Source of the DNA: Bacillus spongiae
GTDB taxonomy: Bacteria; Bacillota; Bacilli; Bacillales; Bacillaceae_K
Length of the DNA stretch: 64,000 bases
Assembly (NCBI RefSeq): GCF_037120725.1
Contig: NZ_JBBAXC010000010.1
Location: 119,018-183,017 of the forward strand
Direction of reading: 5' to 3'
The notes beneath the pieces were generated by a model. That model saw only the letters and a list, made by a program, of their open reading frames with translations. It was not told the DNA's origin and searched no databases. Positions 17,868 through 26,029 of the stretch are shown here, piece by piece. A program made the position numbers and the translations under genes. Each line of letters starts with the position of its first letter. The first letter of the stretch is position 1.

Positions 17868-17911
17868 GCTAACGCTATAGGATCGTTATGAAACGACCTT
17901 TAGCGCTAGCT
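17868..17911 (-). terminator. Terminator of the nhe operon
   Basis: AGCTAACGCTA and TAGCGCTAGCT pair (one G-U) around an inner TCGTT/AACGA hairpin, followed on the minus strand by seven T. It lies 26 bp beyond the nheC stop. Confidence 0.8.
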
Positions 17912-17937
17912 CTCCTCTATTCTTCCTTTGACACTTA

Positions 17938-19044
17938 CTAACTTGCAATAGAATTTAATTCTTCTTCCCCTAGCTGTGTACCTTCATATAATTTATTCGC
18001 ATACTCTTTAAGATCTTCCCAACTATCCCTTGCAATCGATAAATCCTCTTCGATAAAAATAAATACATCAGGATCTATCGTTTCAATATTTTGCAAGAGG
18101 CTACTATACTTCGCAGCTACGACATTCCATTGATTTGACATATTCTGAAGGGAGTTAATGGCCACGTTGATCGTATCATTTAAGTAGCTAATCTGGCTTT
18201 TGATCGTTGTAAGGTTCGTTATAGCTGCCTGTGATTCCGTTATTTCTGAGTTAAGTTTTGAAATTTCTCCGTTAGCAAAATCAATATTAGACTTTGCTGA
18301 GGCGATCATTGGTCCACCAGCAATACAACCGATGATTGTCACACACAGGAATGCCCCGGCGATGATCAAATCTTGGTTCTTTTTAATCGATTCATTATGT
18401 TGCTCTATTTGTTGCTGGAGCAATGGAATTCCACTATCACGTGTTGAAATGGCATGCATTACTTCATCAATGTCAAAATTGAAACTACGTGAATCTTCGG
18501 CCATTTTTTGTCGAAACGAAACAAACTCACTTAGAAGATCATCCGTATTTTTCTTATTTTCTACTATACTTTTATATAATGCTTCCACTTCGTTTTGCAA
18601 AGTGATCGTATCTTGTTGGTTAACAGCAGTTAATAACACACTATAACGCTCTTGAAAAACCGAATGATACTCGACAATATCCTCATTAACCTCAATCATA
18701 TACGGTTTCAGATTATTTAACCAGTAGTTAGCATTGGTTTTTGCGGTTTGTTGATGAGTTTCAATATTGGACTTTAACCCATCATGGATAAAGTTTACCC
18801 CTGTTAAATCGACTGCCGTTTGCTCAAGTAGCGTACGAGAATAGGTATCCATCACTAGCATATTTGATGCCATACTGTCCATCGCATCTTGGAAATTGGC
18901 AGCAGGACCTAATGAATATAACGAATTGGTTTCTTGCTCGCTTTCTGACGCTAATACTTGAAAGGGGATAACATTGGTTGTGCTTGTTGAGATTGAAAAG
19001 ATAACCAATAGTACAAGAAGCTTACGATAAAACGGCTTTTTCAT
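17938..19044 (-). CDS. nheC: Nhe enterotoxin component C
   Basis: A 368-residue secreted protein of the Hbl/Nhe/ClyA alpha-helical pore family, closest to NheC (359 residues in B. cereus). After a signal peptide come SLGPAANFQDAMDS, the NANYWLNNLKPYMI helix, and a single hydrophobic hairpin around 225-250 (LIIAGAFLCVTIIGCIAGG) which inserts in membranes. The C-terminal helix has DPDVFIFIEEDLSIARDSW. It is the third gene after nheA and nheB, with 54 bp and a hairpin between it and nheB. In B. cereus NheC is needed in small amounts with NheB before NheA binds. Confidence 0.92.
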   Translation of the reverse strand: MKKPFYRKLLVLLVIFSISTSTTNVIPFQVLASESEQETNSLYSLGPAANFQDAMDSMASNMLVMDTYSRTLLEQTAVDLTGVNFIHDGLKSNIETHQQTAKTNANYWLNNLKPYMIEVNEDIVEYHSVFQERYSVLLTAVNQQDTITLQNEVEALYKSIVENKKNTDDLLSEFVSFRQKMAEDSRSFNFDIDEVMHAISTRDSGIPLLQQQIEQHNESIKKNQDLIIAGAFLCVTIIGCIAGGPMIASAKSNIDFANGEISKLNSEITESQAAITNLTTIKSQISYLNDTINVAINSLQNMSNQWNVVAAKYSSLLQNIETIDPDVFIFIEEDLSIARDSWEDLKEYANKLYEGTQLGEEELNSIAS

Positions 19045-19079
19045 ATCAATTCACCTACTTTTTTATTGTTATAAAAACG

Positions 19080-19098
19080 ACCTATTAAAATAGTAGGT
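19080..19098 (-). promoter_or_regulatory. Hairpin in the nheB-nheC gap
   Basis: An imperfect inverted repeat, ACCTACTA...TAATAGGT, abuts the nheB stop codon. In B. cereus a hairpin in this gap limits nheC expression. Here the repeat is short, so equivalence is an inference. Confidence 0.4.
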
Positions 19099-20295
19099 TT
19101 AAGAAGGATCTGTATCTACCACTTGAATATCCTCCGCGTAGATTTTTTCAGCATATTCTTTAATGTTATTCCAGCTATCCTTCGCGACACTTAAATCCTC
19201 TGAGATAAAGAAAAAGTCATCAGGGTCGATGAAATCAACATTTTGAAGTAATGAATTATACTTCGATCCCATTGTATACCATTGATTTGAAATATTTTGG
19301 AGTGCAGTAATAGCGATATCAATCGTATCCATCATATATTCCGTTTGATTTTTAACATTCGTTAAGCCCGCTACTTGGATTTCCGCCTGAGAAATTTGCC
19401 CTGTTAATTCCTCAATCGCGGCCTTCGCGTCATCCATCTCTTGCTTGGCTAAAATAATGCCTGTCGTTCCACCACCAAGTGACGCTGTTCCTCCTGCAAT
19501 TAAGGTGACCCCTAGTGGAACTCCTGCACCCGTTGCAATAACAACAGAACCTCCAATAATGGCGATTGGACCTAGAGCAGTTGCTACAGAGGACCCAATT
19601 ATAATGGCATTGTAATTCTCAACGGCTTCATTGTACGTGGTAATTTGGCTTTGTAATAGGGGAATACCTGCATTTTGGCTTGATAAAATGGAGGTAATTT
19701 CATTCGCATCCCCTTTAAAGTTCTGCGTATCCTCTGTCATTTTATCTCGGAATGCTCTCAGTTCTTCGACTAGTTCATCCACCTCTGCTTGATTATCAGT
19801 AATACTATTTGTTAGCCTAATCAGCCCCTGCTTCAACGTTTCTGAATCCTGGTTTTCCACTGCTGTCACTAACGTATCATAGTAGTTTTGGAATTTCGTA
19901 TTATAATTGATAATATTTTGATTTGTTGATATTAGTTGTGGTTTCAGGCTATCTAGCCAATAGTTGGCATTATTTCTCGCAACCGATTGGTGATGAAGAA
20001 TGTCTGTTTTTAATACATCACTAACCGTTGTGATACCGTTGAAGTTCACATCTCCATGCTTAATAATCGTAAGTGCATAAAGGTCCATTACTAAAGCGTT
20101 TGAACCTGTACTTTCCATCGCTTCACGAAGACCTTGAGGCCCCAAAGAATAGCCTTGGTGTTGATCCGCATCAGTGACCGTTGCTGTTGCAATCGTTGCT
20201 CTATCCTCCGCCAATGCTTGTACAGGGATCAAGTTATTCGCGGACATTGCAATCAAAGTAGATAATGCCATTACCTTATATGGAATTTTCTTCAT
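19099..20295 (-). CDS. nheB: Nhe enterotoxin component B
   Basis: Near end-to-end similarity to NheB, including LVMDLYALTIIKHGDVNF, STNQNIINYNTKFQNYYDTL and the ending IYAEDIQVVDT. The start at ATG 20295 (MKKIPYKVMALS) is preferred over 20310 because GGGAGGAAAG precedes it. A signal peptide is followed by the helical bundle, with a long hydrophobic beta-tongue/hairpin at about 228-272 (SSVATALGPIAIIGGSVVIA then GVPLGVTLIAGGT). It is the main cell-binding and pore component in the Nhe complex. Middle gene of nheABC. Confidence 0.94.
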   Translation of the reverse strand: MKKIPYKVMALSTLIAMSANNLIPVQALAEDRATIATATVTDADQHQGYSLGPQGLREAMESTGSNALVMDLYALTIIKHGDVNFNGITTVSDVLKTDILHHQSVARNNANYWLDSLKPQLISTNQNIINYNTKFQNYYDTLVTAVENQDSETLKQGLIRLTNSITDNQAEVDELVEELRAFRDKMTEDTQNFKGDANEITSILSSQNAGIPLLQSQITTYNEAVENYNAIIIGSSVATALGPIAIIGGSVVIATGAGVPLGVTLIAGGTASLGGGTTGIILAKQEMDDAKAAIEELTGQISQAEIQVAGLTNVKNQTEYMMDTIDIAITALQNISNQWYTMGSKYNSLLQNVDFIDPDDFFFISEDLSVAKDSWNNIKEYAEKIYAEDIQVVDTDPS

Positions 20296-20327
20296 CATCT
20301 TTCCTCCCATTTCAATAGAATAATCGT

Positions 20328-21488
20328 TTATTGAATATTTACGTTCGTTACATAATCTTCAAATTGATTTGTTTGAATGTTCATTTCATCACTCATTTTT
20401 TGTAAATGAGATAAATTCGCCTGTAATTCACTGATATCCACTTCCCCTTCAGCATTAATTACCGATTTCATCTCAATCATAGATTCGTTTAACGCTTTCC
20501 AATCAGAGAGTAAGAACTCATAAATCATTAACTGTCGATCGATCATATCTGTGAAACCGTCTACCTGATCTTCAATTAGTGTAATTTGTGTCGCTTGAAT
20601 TTCAGTCTCCGATAACTGTTGGATTAAAGGAATCAGCTCATTCTGTTTTTCTTGGATATTTAAAGCTGCCGCGGACACTTGACTATCTGCTAGATTAATC
20701 AAGTCATCACTAAGGTTTTCGATGGAGACAAAATCAATCGTTTTTGTTGTTGCTCCTGCTGAAGTAATCGAAAATACTTGCCTTCCAATATTGATAGAGC
20801 CGTTAATAATTTCTTGCGGTCTATTTAAGATTGTGAGTAGTTCTGCTTGAATTTCCTCTTGTATTCCTTTAATATCCTCTCGTATTACGGCGAGATCTCC
20901 ACCTGAACCTTGTAAAGATTGAATCGCATCATCTGCTCTCTCAGTGAAGTTTATGCTATCTTGATCAAGCAACATTTTATAACGACTTAATTCTAATGAA
21001 GTAAATTCCATGTTATCCTGAATCATCTGAACTTGAGCTTGAAGTTTATCGAAAGCGTTTCCAAAGTTTGACTTGGCAATAGGGTCCTCATTCATATCAT
21101 TAGCCAATTCCACTAGCTTGTTATAATAGCTGTTATAACGTGAGCTAAATCTCATAATCTCTTCATTTAAGTCTAGTAACTTAGGGTTATATTGGTCAAT
21201 CCATTCCCTTGCATTAATCTTAGCGAAGTCCTGATGATTCGTTAAACTAGGCATCGCCTCTATATTTACATCAGGCTGCTGTAAAATGACCAAGCCATAT
21301 GCCTGAATTAATGGTGTTTGTGCTCCTAATAATCGAATCGAATTTGATAGTGTATTATTTAACGATACATTTTGAATCGTGCTTTGTGAAAACTCCGGTT
21401 GAGGTTCTACTGTTGAAGCATTAACGGGGTGTAGGTAACTAGTTGAAAAAGCCGTGATTAATAATCCAGTAATAAGTGAATTTTTCAT
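20328..21488 (-). CDS. nheA: Nhe enterotoxin component A
   Basis: A 386-residue secreted protein, the exact length of B. cereus NheA as I recall it. Signal peptide MKNSLITGLLITAFSTSYLH, then shared blocks NTLSNSIRLLGAQTPLIQAY, LVILQQPD, EIQAELLTILNRPQEII, GSINIGRQVFSI and ending QTNQFEDYVTNV. It lacks the long hydrophobic hairpin of NheB. First gene of the operon; ribosome binding site AGTAGGAGGAT. The promoter region upstream carries a PlcR-like box. In B. cereus NheA binds last and is needed for toxicity. Confidence 0.94.
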   Translation of the reverse strand: MKNSLITGLLITAFSTSYLHPVNASTVEPQPEFSQSTIQNVSLNNTLSNSIRLLGAQTPLIQAYGLVILQQPDVNIEAMPSLTNHQDFAKINAREWIDQYNPKLLDLNEEIMRFSSRYNSYYNKLVELANDMNEDPIAKSNFGNAFDKLQAQVQMIQDNMEFTSLELSRYKMLLDQDSINFTERADDAIQSLQGSGGDLAVIREDIKGIQEEIQAELLTILNRPQEIINGSINIGRQVFSITSAGATTKTIDFVSIENLSDDLINLADSQVSAAALNIQEKQNELIPLIQQLSETEIQATQITLIEDQVDGFTDMIDRQLMIYEFLLSDWKALNESMIEMKSVINAEGEVDISELQANLSHLQKMSDEMNIQTNQFEDYVTNVNIQ

Positions 21489-21601
21489 TTTTATCCTCCT
21501 ACTTTATGTTTTTTCGAAATTTTCAGACTAAATCACTTATATATTCTCCAACTCCTTTATTCGTCATTACATTACTCAAAATGGATGAATAATGATGGAT
21601 A

Positions 21602-21624
21602 AATTATACATGCACAATTTCATA
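21602..21624 (-). promoter_or_regulatory. PlcR-like box and -10 of the nhe operon
   Basis: 21609-21624 reads CATGCACAATTTCATA, one mismatch from the PlcR consensus TATGNAN4TNCATA. On the minus strand it is directly followed by TATAAT (21602-21607), about 114 bp upstream of nheA. There is no good -35, as expected when an activator is needed. PlcR itself is not encoded in the window. Confidence 0.6.
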
Positions 21625-21891
21625 CGGCGTAGAAAGTATGCTTAAAAGAATATTTCATTAAATAAAACAGGAGGGAAGTTGCACATATGGACAGGACTAT
21701 AATACCTTCATTTCACGAGGTAAGGTCTCTTGTCCTAGTCATAATGCAAGGTCGTTTTTTACCCTCTCTTTCCTTACAAGGCATAATCGGTGGAGAAAAC
21801 CCATAATGATTGGTAACAGGAACGATTTCATTAAGCCCAGTCATATTCACTTATTTTTAGCAAAGATGCTATACACTGAAGGAGAGAAAAA
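21625..21891. other. Divergent region between nhe and nucleoside hydrolase
   Basis: No gene seen. A GGAGGGAAG followed by ATG at 21687 leads only to a short frame. The promoter of the nucleoside hydrolase gene must lie here but is not obvious. Confidence 0.35.
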
Positions 21892-22845
21892 ATGAGAAGG
21901 AAAGTATTATTATTCGGAGACATTGGAATAGATGATACCGTAGCGTTAGTGTATGCCCATTTAAATCAGAATATTGAATTAGTAGGCATTGTAGCGGATT
22001 ATGGGAATGTTTCTAAAGCCATGACAATAAATAATGCTCGTTTTATATTAGACCAGTTAAACAGACTTGACATAAAGGTGATCGGCGGCGCAGAAGTACC
22101 CATGTCTGCCCTAACACCATCCTACTACACCGATGTTCATGGAACATATGGTCTTGGGCCACTCCAACCCTCTTCCTTCAATCATCAGTCGCTTGAAAAC
22201 TTTTTCGAAGTGATTGACCTGATTAAGCAATATGATCATAATGAGTTAATCATCGTCAATACGGGAAGGCTTACCTCATTAGCGACTCTTTTATTGCTAT
22301 ATCCTGAGTTTTTACAAATGGTTCATTCCTATTTCATTATGGGTGGGGCCTTTTTAGTGCCTGGTAACGTCACACCCGTAGCGGAGGCTAATTTTTATGG
22401 AGATCCCGTTGCCGCCAATCTCATCATGAAATATGCCCATAATGTATCCTTATTTCCACTCAATGTGACGATGAAGGCAATCGTCACTCCAGAAATGGTT
22501 AACTACATTCACGAAAAAGAAAAAGCCACCCTCGTAAAGCCGCTATTAGATTTTTATTACGAAGAATATTACCAAAAACTTTACCCTGAAATTGGAGGGA
22601 GCCCCGTGCACGATGTACTGGCCTTTATCGGTATTTCAAATAAAGACTTATTTACGTTTTACAAAACACCTATTGCCGTCAGCACAACGAATATAACCCT
22701 AGGGCAAAGCATAGGAGACTTTCGAAGCTTAACAGAAAAAGAGGATTTTGATGATCGACCTTCACAAAATATCGCTATGGACATGAACTATGAGGGGTTT
22801 TTCTATGATTTTATGACTGTAATGACAGGGGAGGAATTTTCATAG
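21892..22845 (+). CDS. Nucleoside hydrolase (IunH family)
   Basis: A 317-residue inosine/uridine-preferring nucleoside hydrolase, which splits ribonucleosides into base and ribose. The N-terminal calcium site is FGDIGIDDTVAL (residues 8-19), a variant of the usual DTDPGxDD. The middle has the TGRLTSLATLLLLYP and NFYGDPVAAN blocks (family: GPLTNxA, EFNxxxDPEA) and the C-terminal calcium ligand is VHDVLAF. Ribosome binding site GAAGGAGAG. Unusual is the loss of Asp/Pro in the first motif, so activity or specificity may differ. Confidence 0.83.
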   Translation: MRRKVLLFGDIGIDDTVALVYAHLNQNIELVGIVADYGNVSKAMTINNARFILDQLNRLDIKVIGGAEVPMSALTPSYYTDVHGTYGLGPLQPSSFNHQSLENFFEVIDLIKQYDHNELIIVNTGRLTSLATLLLLYPEFLQMVHSYFIMGGAFLVPGNVTPVAEANFYGDPVAANLIMKYAHNVSLFPLNVTMKAIVTPEMVNYIHEKEKATLVKPLLDFYYEEYYQKLYPEIGGSPVHDVLAFIGISNKDLFTFYKTPIAVSTTNITLGQSIGDFRSLTEKEDFDDRPSQNIAMDMNYEGFFYDFMTVMTGEEFS

Positions 22846-22989
22846 GACGGGGAAAAGTGGATTTTACTTTTGTTTAATATAACTTGAATAGTATTCAAGT
22901 ATAGGGTTTTGAATGATTATCGTTAACCTATCTAGGTATAATTCAATCTATGATTCTATCGGATCAGCTACATTAATGGAAGGAGAAAG

Positions 22990-23026
22990 AAAAAAATAAA
23001 GAAGAGCTCGCATATTTCGAACTCTT
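22990..23026 (-). terminator. Probable terminator of the MazG-like gene
   Basis: On the minus strand AAGAGTTCG and CGAGCTCTT pair (one G-U) over a 7-nt loop, followed by CTTTATTTTTTT. Confidence 0.6.
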
Positions 23027-23107
23027 TCCTTATTAGACATAACTTTCCGTGTACTCCTCATCAATACTTCGTTAAAGCCTTTACATTAGATACATAATAC
23101 TATAGCC

Positions 23108-23440
23108 TCACCGTTCGTCTCCTTCTACTTCAATTAAAAAAACCTTCTCTTGAAATCCTCCGCGCTCTTCTGCCTTTTGTTTTCGAAGTTCTTCCACCCT
23201 ATCGATTGTTGCACCATGTGTGTCTGCAAGGGCATGAACGACTTCTAATAAATCGGCGAGCTCTTCTAAGGAGGATTCATTCGTTGAGGCTTCTAAATAT
23301 TCTTGAAGCTCCTCCATACTCTTTTTCTTTAACTCTTTTACATAGTCTTCTTGTGAGAGAATAACTTTTTTATAGCTCTTTCCAGATTTTTCGATTATTT
23401 CAGGAATTTTATCTCGAACTAATTTATTGTAAATCGGCAT
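23108..23440 (-). CDS. MazG-like nucleotide pyrophosphohydrolase
   Basis: A 110-residue protein starting MPIYNKLVRDKIPEII, a signature of phage- and Bacillus-type phosphoribosyl-ATP pyrophosphohydrolase-like proteins. The metal-binding part is SMEELQEYLEA followed by EELADLLEVVHALAD (E-x2-E and E-x3-D). The C-terminus has KAEERGGFQEKVFL. It probably removes non-canonical NTPs or a nucleotide signal; the substrate is not known. Monocistronic. Confidence 0.82.
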   Translation of the reverse strand: MPIYNKLVRDKIPEIIEKSGKSYKKVILSQEDYVKELKKKSMEELQEYLEASTNESSLEELADLLEVVHALADTHGATIDRVEELRKQKAEERGGFQEKVFLIEVEGDER

Positions 23441-23798
23441 TTAGACTCCTACTTTCTTACTGATTAAATACGCTGAAAGAGATGACCGTTCATTTGAAAG
23501 AATCAACATACTCATTCATAAGGACACCCTACCCTCTTTAGTCTTTTTTTATAGACTCATTATCCTTTTCGTTGAATTTGGTCAAGCGTTTTTCTTAAAA
23601 CCATATCCAAAATACCTCTTTAACCATCGGTAAAATTTGTCTATTTACAAAGATAAAAGGTTTATAAAGTTATTGTAGCAAATAAATACCATTTAAGGAT
23701 ATGTTTTGTGTATAACTTATTATTGATAGATTGGAGTTAGAAACATTTAACAGAGCATCAAGACTGCGCAACCGGTATTCTTACTTCTTTACGAAACA
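23441..23798. other. Intergenic region, nothing recognised
   Basis: About 360 bp, AT-rich, between two minus-strand genes. No open frame with a ribosome binding site. Confidence 0.4.
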
Positions 23799-23826
23799 GA
23801 AAAACGCTACATAACGTAGCGTTTTT
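23799..23826 (-). terminator. Terminator of the phospholipase C gene
   Basis: Twelve-base stem GAAAAACGCTAC / GTAGCGTTTTTC with a 4-nt loop; T-rich on both strands. Confidence 0.85.
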
Positions 23827-23872
23827 CTACTTTACAATACGTTGTTCTTCCATTAATTATCTATCCATGAGC

Positions 23873-24973
23873 CTACTCACTATCTGTTCTAATCACTAGG
23901 CTTTGACTAAATTTAGATTGATCACCAAAATTATCAACCGCTCTAATTTGATACTCATACGTTGTATTAACAGCTAAATTTTCATCGACAAAACCATGTA
24001 AAGCGAACTCATCACTACCTGCTTCGATAGTCTTATAAAGCTCTCCATTTCGATAAAGCTCATAAGCTACTATTCTATCTTCTGACTTAGTAGGATACCA
24101 GGCAATTCTTGCTGTCGTTGAAGTAATCGCTTCTCCAGAAGATTCATAAAACTCAGGAGCCGATACATTTACATACGTTTCAAACCAATAGTGGATAAAA
24201 CCTGCCATAAACCGTTGAGCTTCCTCTAACCGTTCACCTGTTGGGGCCGTTACAGCCTCACGCCATTTCTCTGCATAATAGTCTGAAGTTGCGGCTGAAA
24301 CAAACCAATCCAATATCTCATCGTTAACAATCGTTGAATAGGCTGCTTTTGCGTCTACAGCTGTCGTATGTAACCATCCCTCCGGATCTTGATCGTTTAC
24401 CTTCCAATATCCGTTTGCATCATATACTTTATAGGAATCCTTAATTGTATCTACATAATTCTCATATTTAGAATGATAACCAAATGGGTATGTAATGTTT
24501 GTAAAGTTTCCTGCATGCATTGGCTGAGTGATATCACCAAAATAATGTAATGAGAGCCCTAAATTAAAGAAGGCATCCTCCATATCTTGATTTTGGTATG
24601 CTTCTCCCGCCAATCGAAAATACTTAGCTCCTGTTTCTTTTGCATTTTTTGCATAGGGAATATAGGTTTCACCTGTATCAGGATCATAGAAATGGGAAGC
24701 AAATGTACCCGAATCGAAGTATGGATTCTCCCAATCAGCTGCGTAAATACCTTCCTCTAACTCTAGCTTAAATTGATTCAGTAACTCATTTTCAACTGAA
24801 TGTGTAATGGATTCATCCGCTTCTAAAATATCAATCGCTTGATTCACAATCCAAAGATGAGTATTCCCTTCGTCATCATGAGTTTCCTCCGCTGACCAAG
24901 CGTATGTATGACCTTGATTAGATGAAGTCAAGAGCAACATTAAAGCTAAAACTAAAAACAATTTCTTTTTCAT
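23873..24973 (-). CDS. plcB: Phosphatidylcholine phospholipase C with fibronectin III domain
   Basis: A secreted zinc phospholipase C. The signal peptide is followed directly by W27 (HTYA-WSAEETH), so the mature N-terminal Trp that binds zinc would be made by signal peptidase alone; B. cereus PC-PLC has a propeptide there. H40 matches mature His14, and ASHFYDP, GLSLHYFGDITQPMH and HSKYENYVDTI supply the other zinc ligands. The catalytic domain ends near residue 270. A C-terminal fibronectin type III module (about 275-367, ARIAWYPTKS to TYEYQIRAVDNFGD) is extra to the 283-residue B. cereus enzyme. Start ATG 24973 chosen for its spacing to GGAGG. Confidence 0.9.
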   Translation of the reverse strand: MKKKLFLVLALMLLLTSSNQGHTYAWSAEETHDDEGNTHLWIVNQAIDILEADESITHSVENELLNQFKLELEEGIYAADWENPYFDSGTFASHFYDPDTGETYIPYAKNAKETGAKYFRLAGEAYQNQDMEDAFFNLGLSLHYFGDITQPMHAGNFTNITYPFGYHSKYENYVDTIKDSYKVYDANGYWKVNDQDPEGWLHTTAVDAKAAYSTIVNDEILDWFVSAATSDYYAEKWREAVTAPTGERLEEAQRFMAGFIHYWFETYVNVSAPEFYESSGEAITSTTARIAWYPTKSEDRIVAYELYRNGELYKTIEAGSDEFALHGFVDENLAVNTTYEYQIRAVDNFGDQSKFSQSLVIRTDSE

Positions 24974-25507
24974 CATGATTCCTCCAAAACTATTTAATAA
25001 TAGTAAATATAAAATAGAAAACTATTTTACCATATTCAGAAGATTCATAAACTTCGTATATATACTATTTTTCACTATTTTTACCGTAAATACTTTAAAA
25101 TCCTCTAAATTACTATTCAATATATAATATTTTAATTTTTTTGAACTCAAATCTTTTTACCTAGTCTCTCTATGATTCTTCTTTCTTAAGAACTGTAAAG
25201 CCCTAATAAAGACCGCTAAAATTCAGAAAGATTTACACACTACGTAATCCTACATAGCTAAATAGTTTCATAGAAAATGACCATAACATTATTCAAATCA
25301 TAACATTTTGGCACTTTTGCTTGAAATTTCCATTTTTTTGATTGTGATGTAAGATTATTAGAAAGCATAATGCCTCGTTGCTACATACATTTAATTTACT
25401 ATGTCTTTCTCAATTAAACTTTGTACATTGAAAAAAGCCTTAACTATTTTTCACTTTTCAGTAATTTAACTAACTTCCATTCGTCTAATAATAAAGGGGG
25501 GAAGCAA
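24974..25507. other. Divergent region between phospholipase C and sigma factor genes
   Basis: About 530 bp of very AT-rich DNA. I looked for a PlcR box upstream of the phospholipase gene and found none; no clear ECF promoter pair upstream of the sigma factor either. Confidence 0.4.
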
Positions 25508-26029
25508 ATGGAGGATTATTCGATAAAGGAATGGTTTGAGCGATATGAAAAAGATGTGACGAGTTTCCTAGTCTATTACACAAGCTCAACAGATGTTGAG
25601 GACCTTGTTCAAGATACATTCCTACACGCAATAAAAAGCTTATCCAAATTCAAAGGGAATTCTAGTCCAAAAACATGGCTTATTTCCATTGCACGAAACA
25701 TTGTCACAGATCGTTATAGGAAGAAGCATTTATGGGAGCGAATAAAAAAGGCACTCATCCCCGAACAGTCGTATGATAAAACGACAGAAATGATGGCGAT
25801 AAAGAAATGGGAAAACCATTCTATTCACCATGCGATTCAACAACTTGCACCACAATATCGTGAAGTGGTCATTTTAAGAGGTATTTTAGAACTGTCACCA
25901 GATGAAACAAGCATTGTGCTAAATTGCAATAAAAACAATGTGAACGTCATGTACCATCGCTCTTTAAAAAAGCTAAAGATGATTTTAGAAAAGGAGGGTT
26001 TCTGTTATGAAGGATACCGGAGACATTGA
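25508..26029 (+). CDS. ECF-type RNA polymerase sigma factor
   Basis: The frame is open from 25421, but ATG 25508 follows AAAGGGGGGAAG and begins a typical sigma-70 region 2. Region 2 spans about 1-70 (DVEDLVQDTFLHAIKSL, then TWLISIARNIVTDRYRKK) and region 4 about 105-165 (IQQLAPQYREVVILRG, then ELSPDETSIVLNCNKNNV). Length 173 residues. The stop overlaps the next gene by 23 bp, which encodes a membrane protein of anti-sigma layout. Target genes are unknown; the divergent phospholipase C gene is a neighbour only. Confidence 0.88.
   Translation: MEDYSIKEWFERYEKDVTSFLVYYTSSTDVEDLVQDTFLHAIKSLSKFKGNSSPKTWLISIARNIVTDRYRKKHLWERIKKALIPEQSYDKTTEMMAIKKWENHSIHHAIQQLAPQYREVVILRGILELSPDETSIVLNCNKNNVNVMYHRSLKKLKMILEKEGFCYEGYRRH

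Noticed and set aside
24974..25200. A PlcR box upstream of the phospholipase C gene
   Set aside because: I looked for TATGNAN4TNCATA with up to two mismatches; TATGAATCTTCTGAAT is the nearest and lacks the second half.
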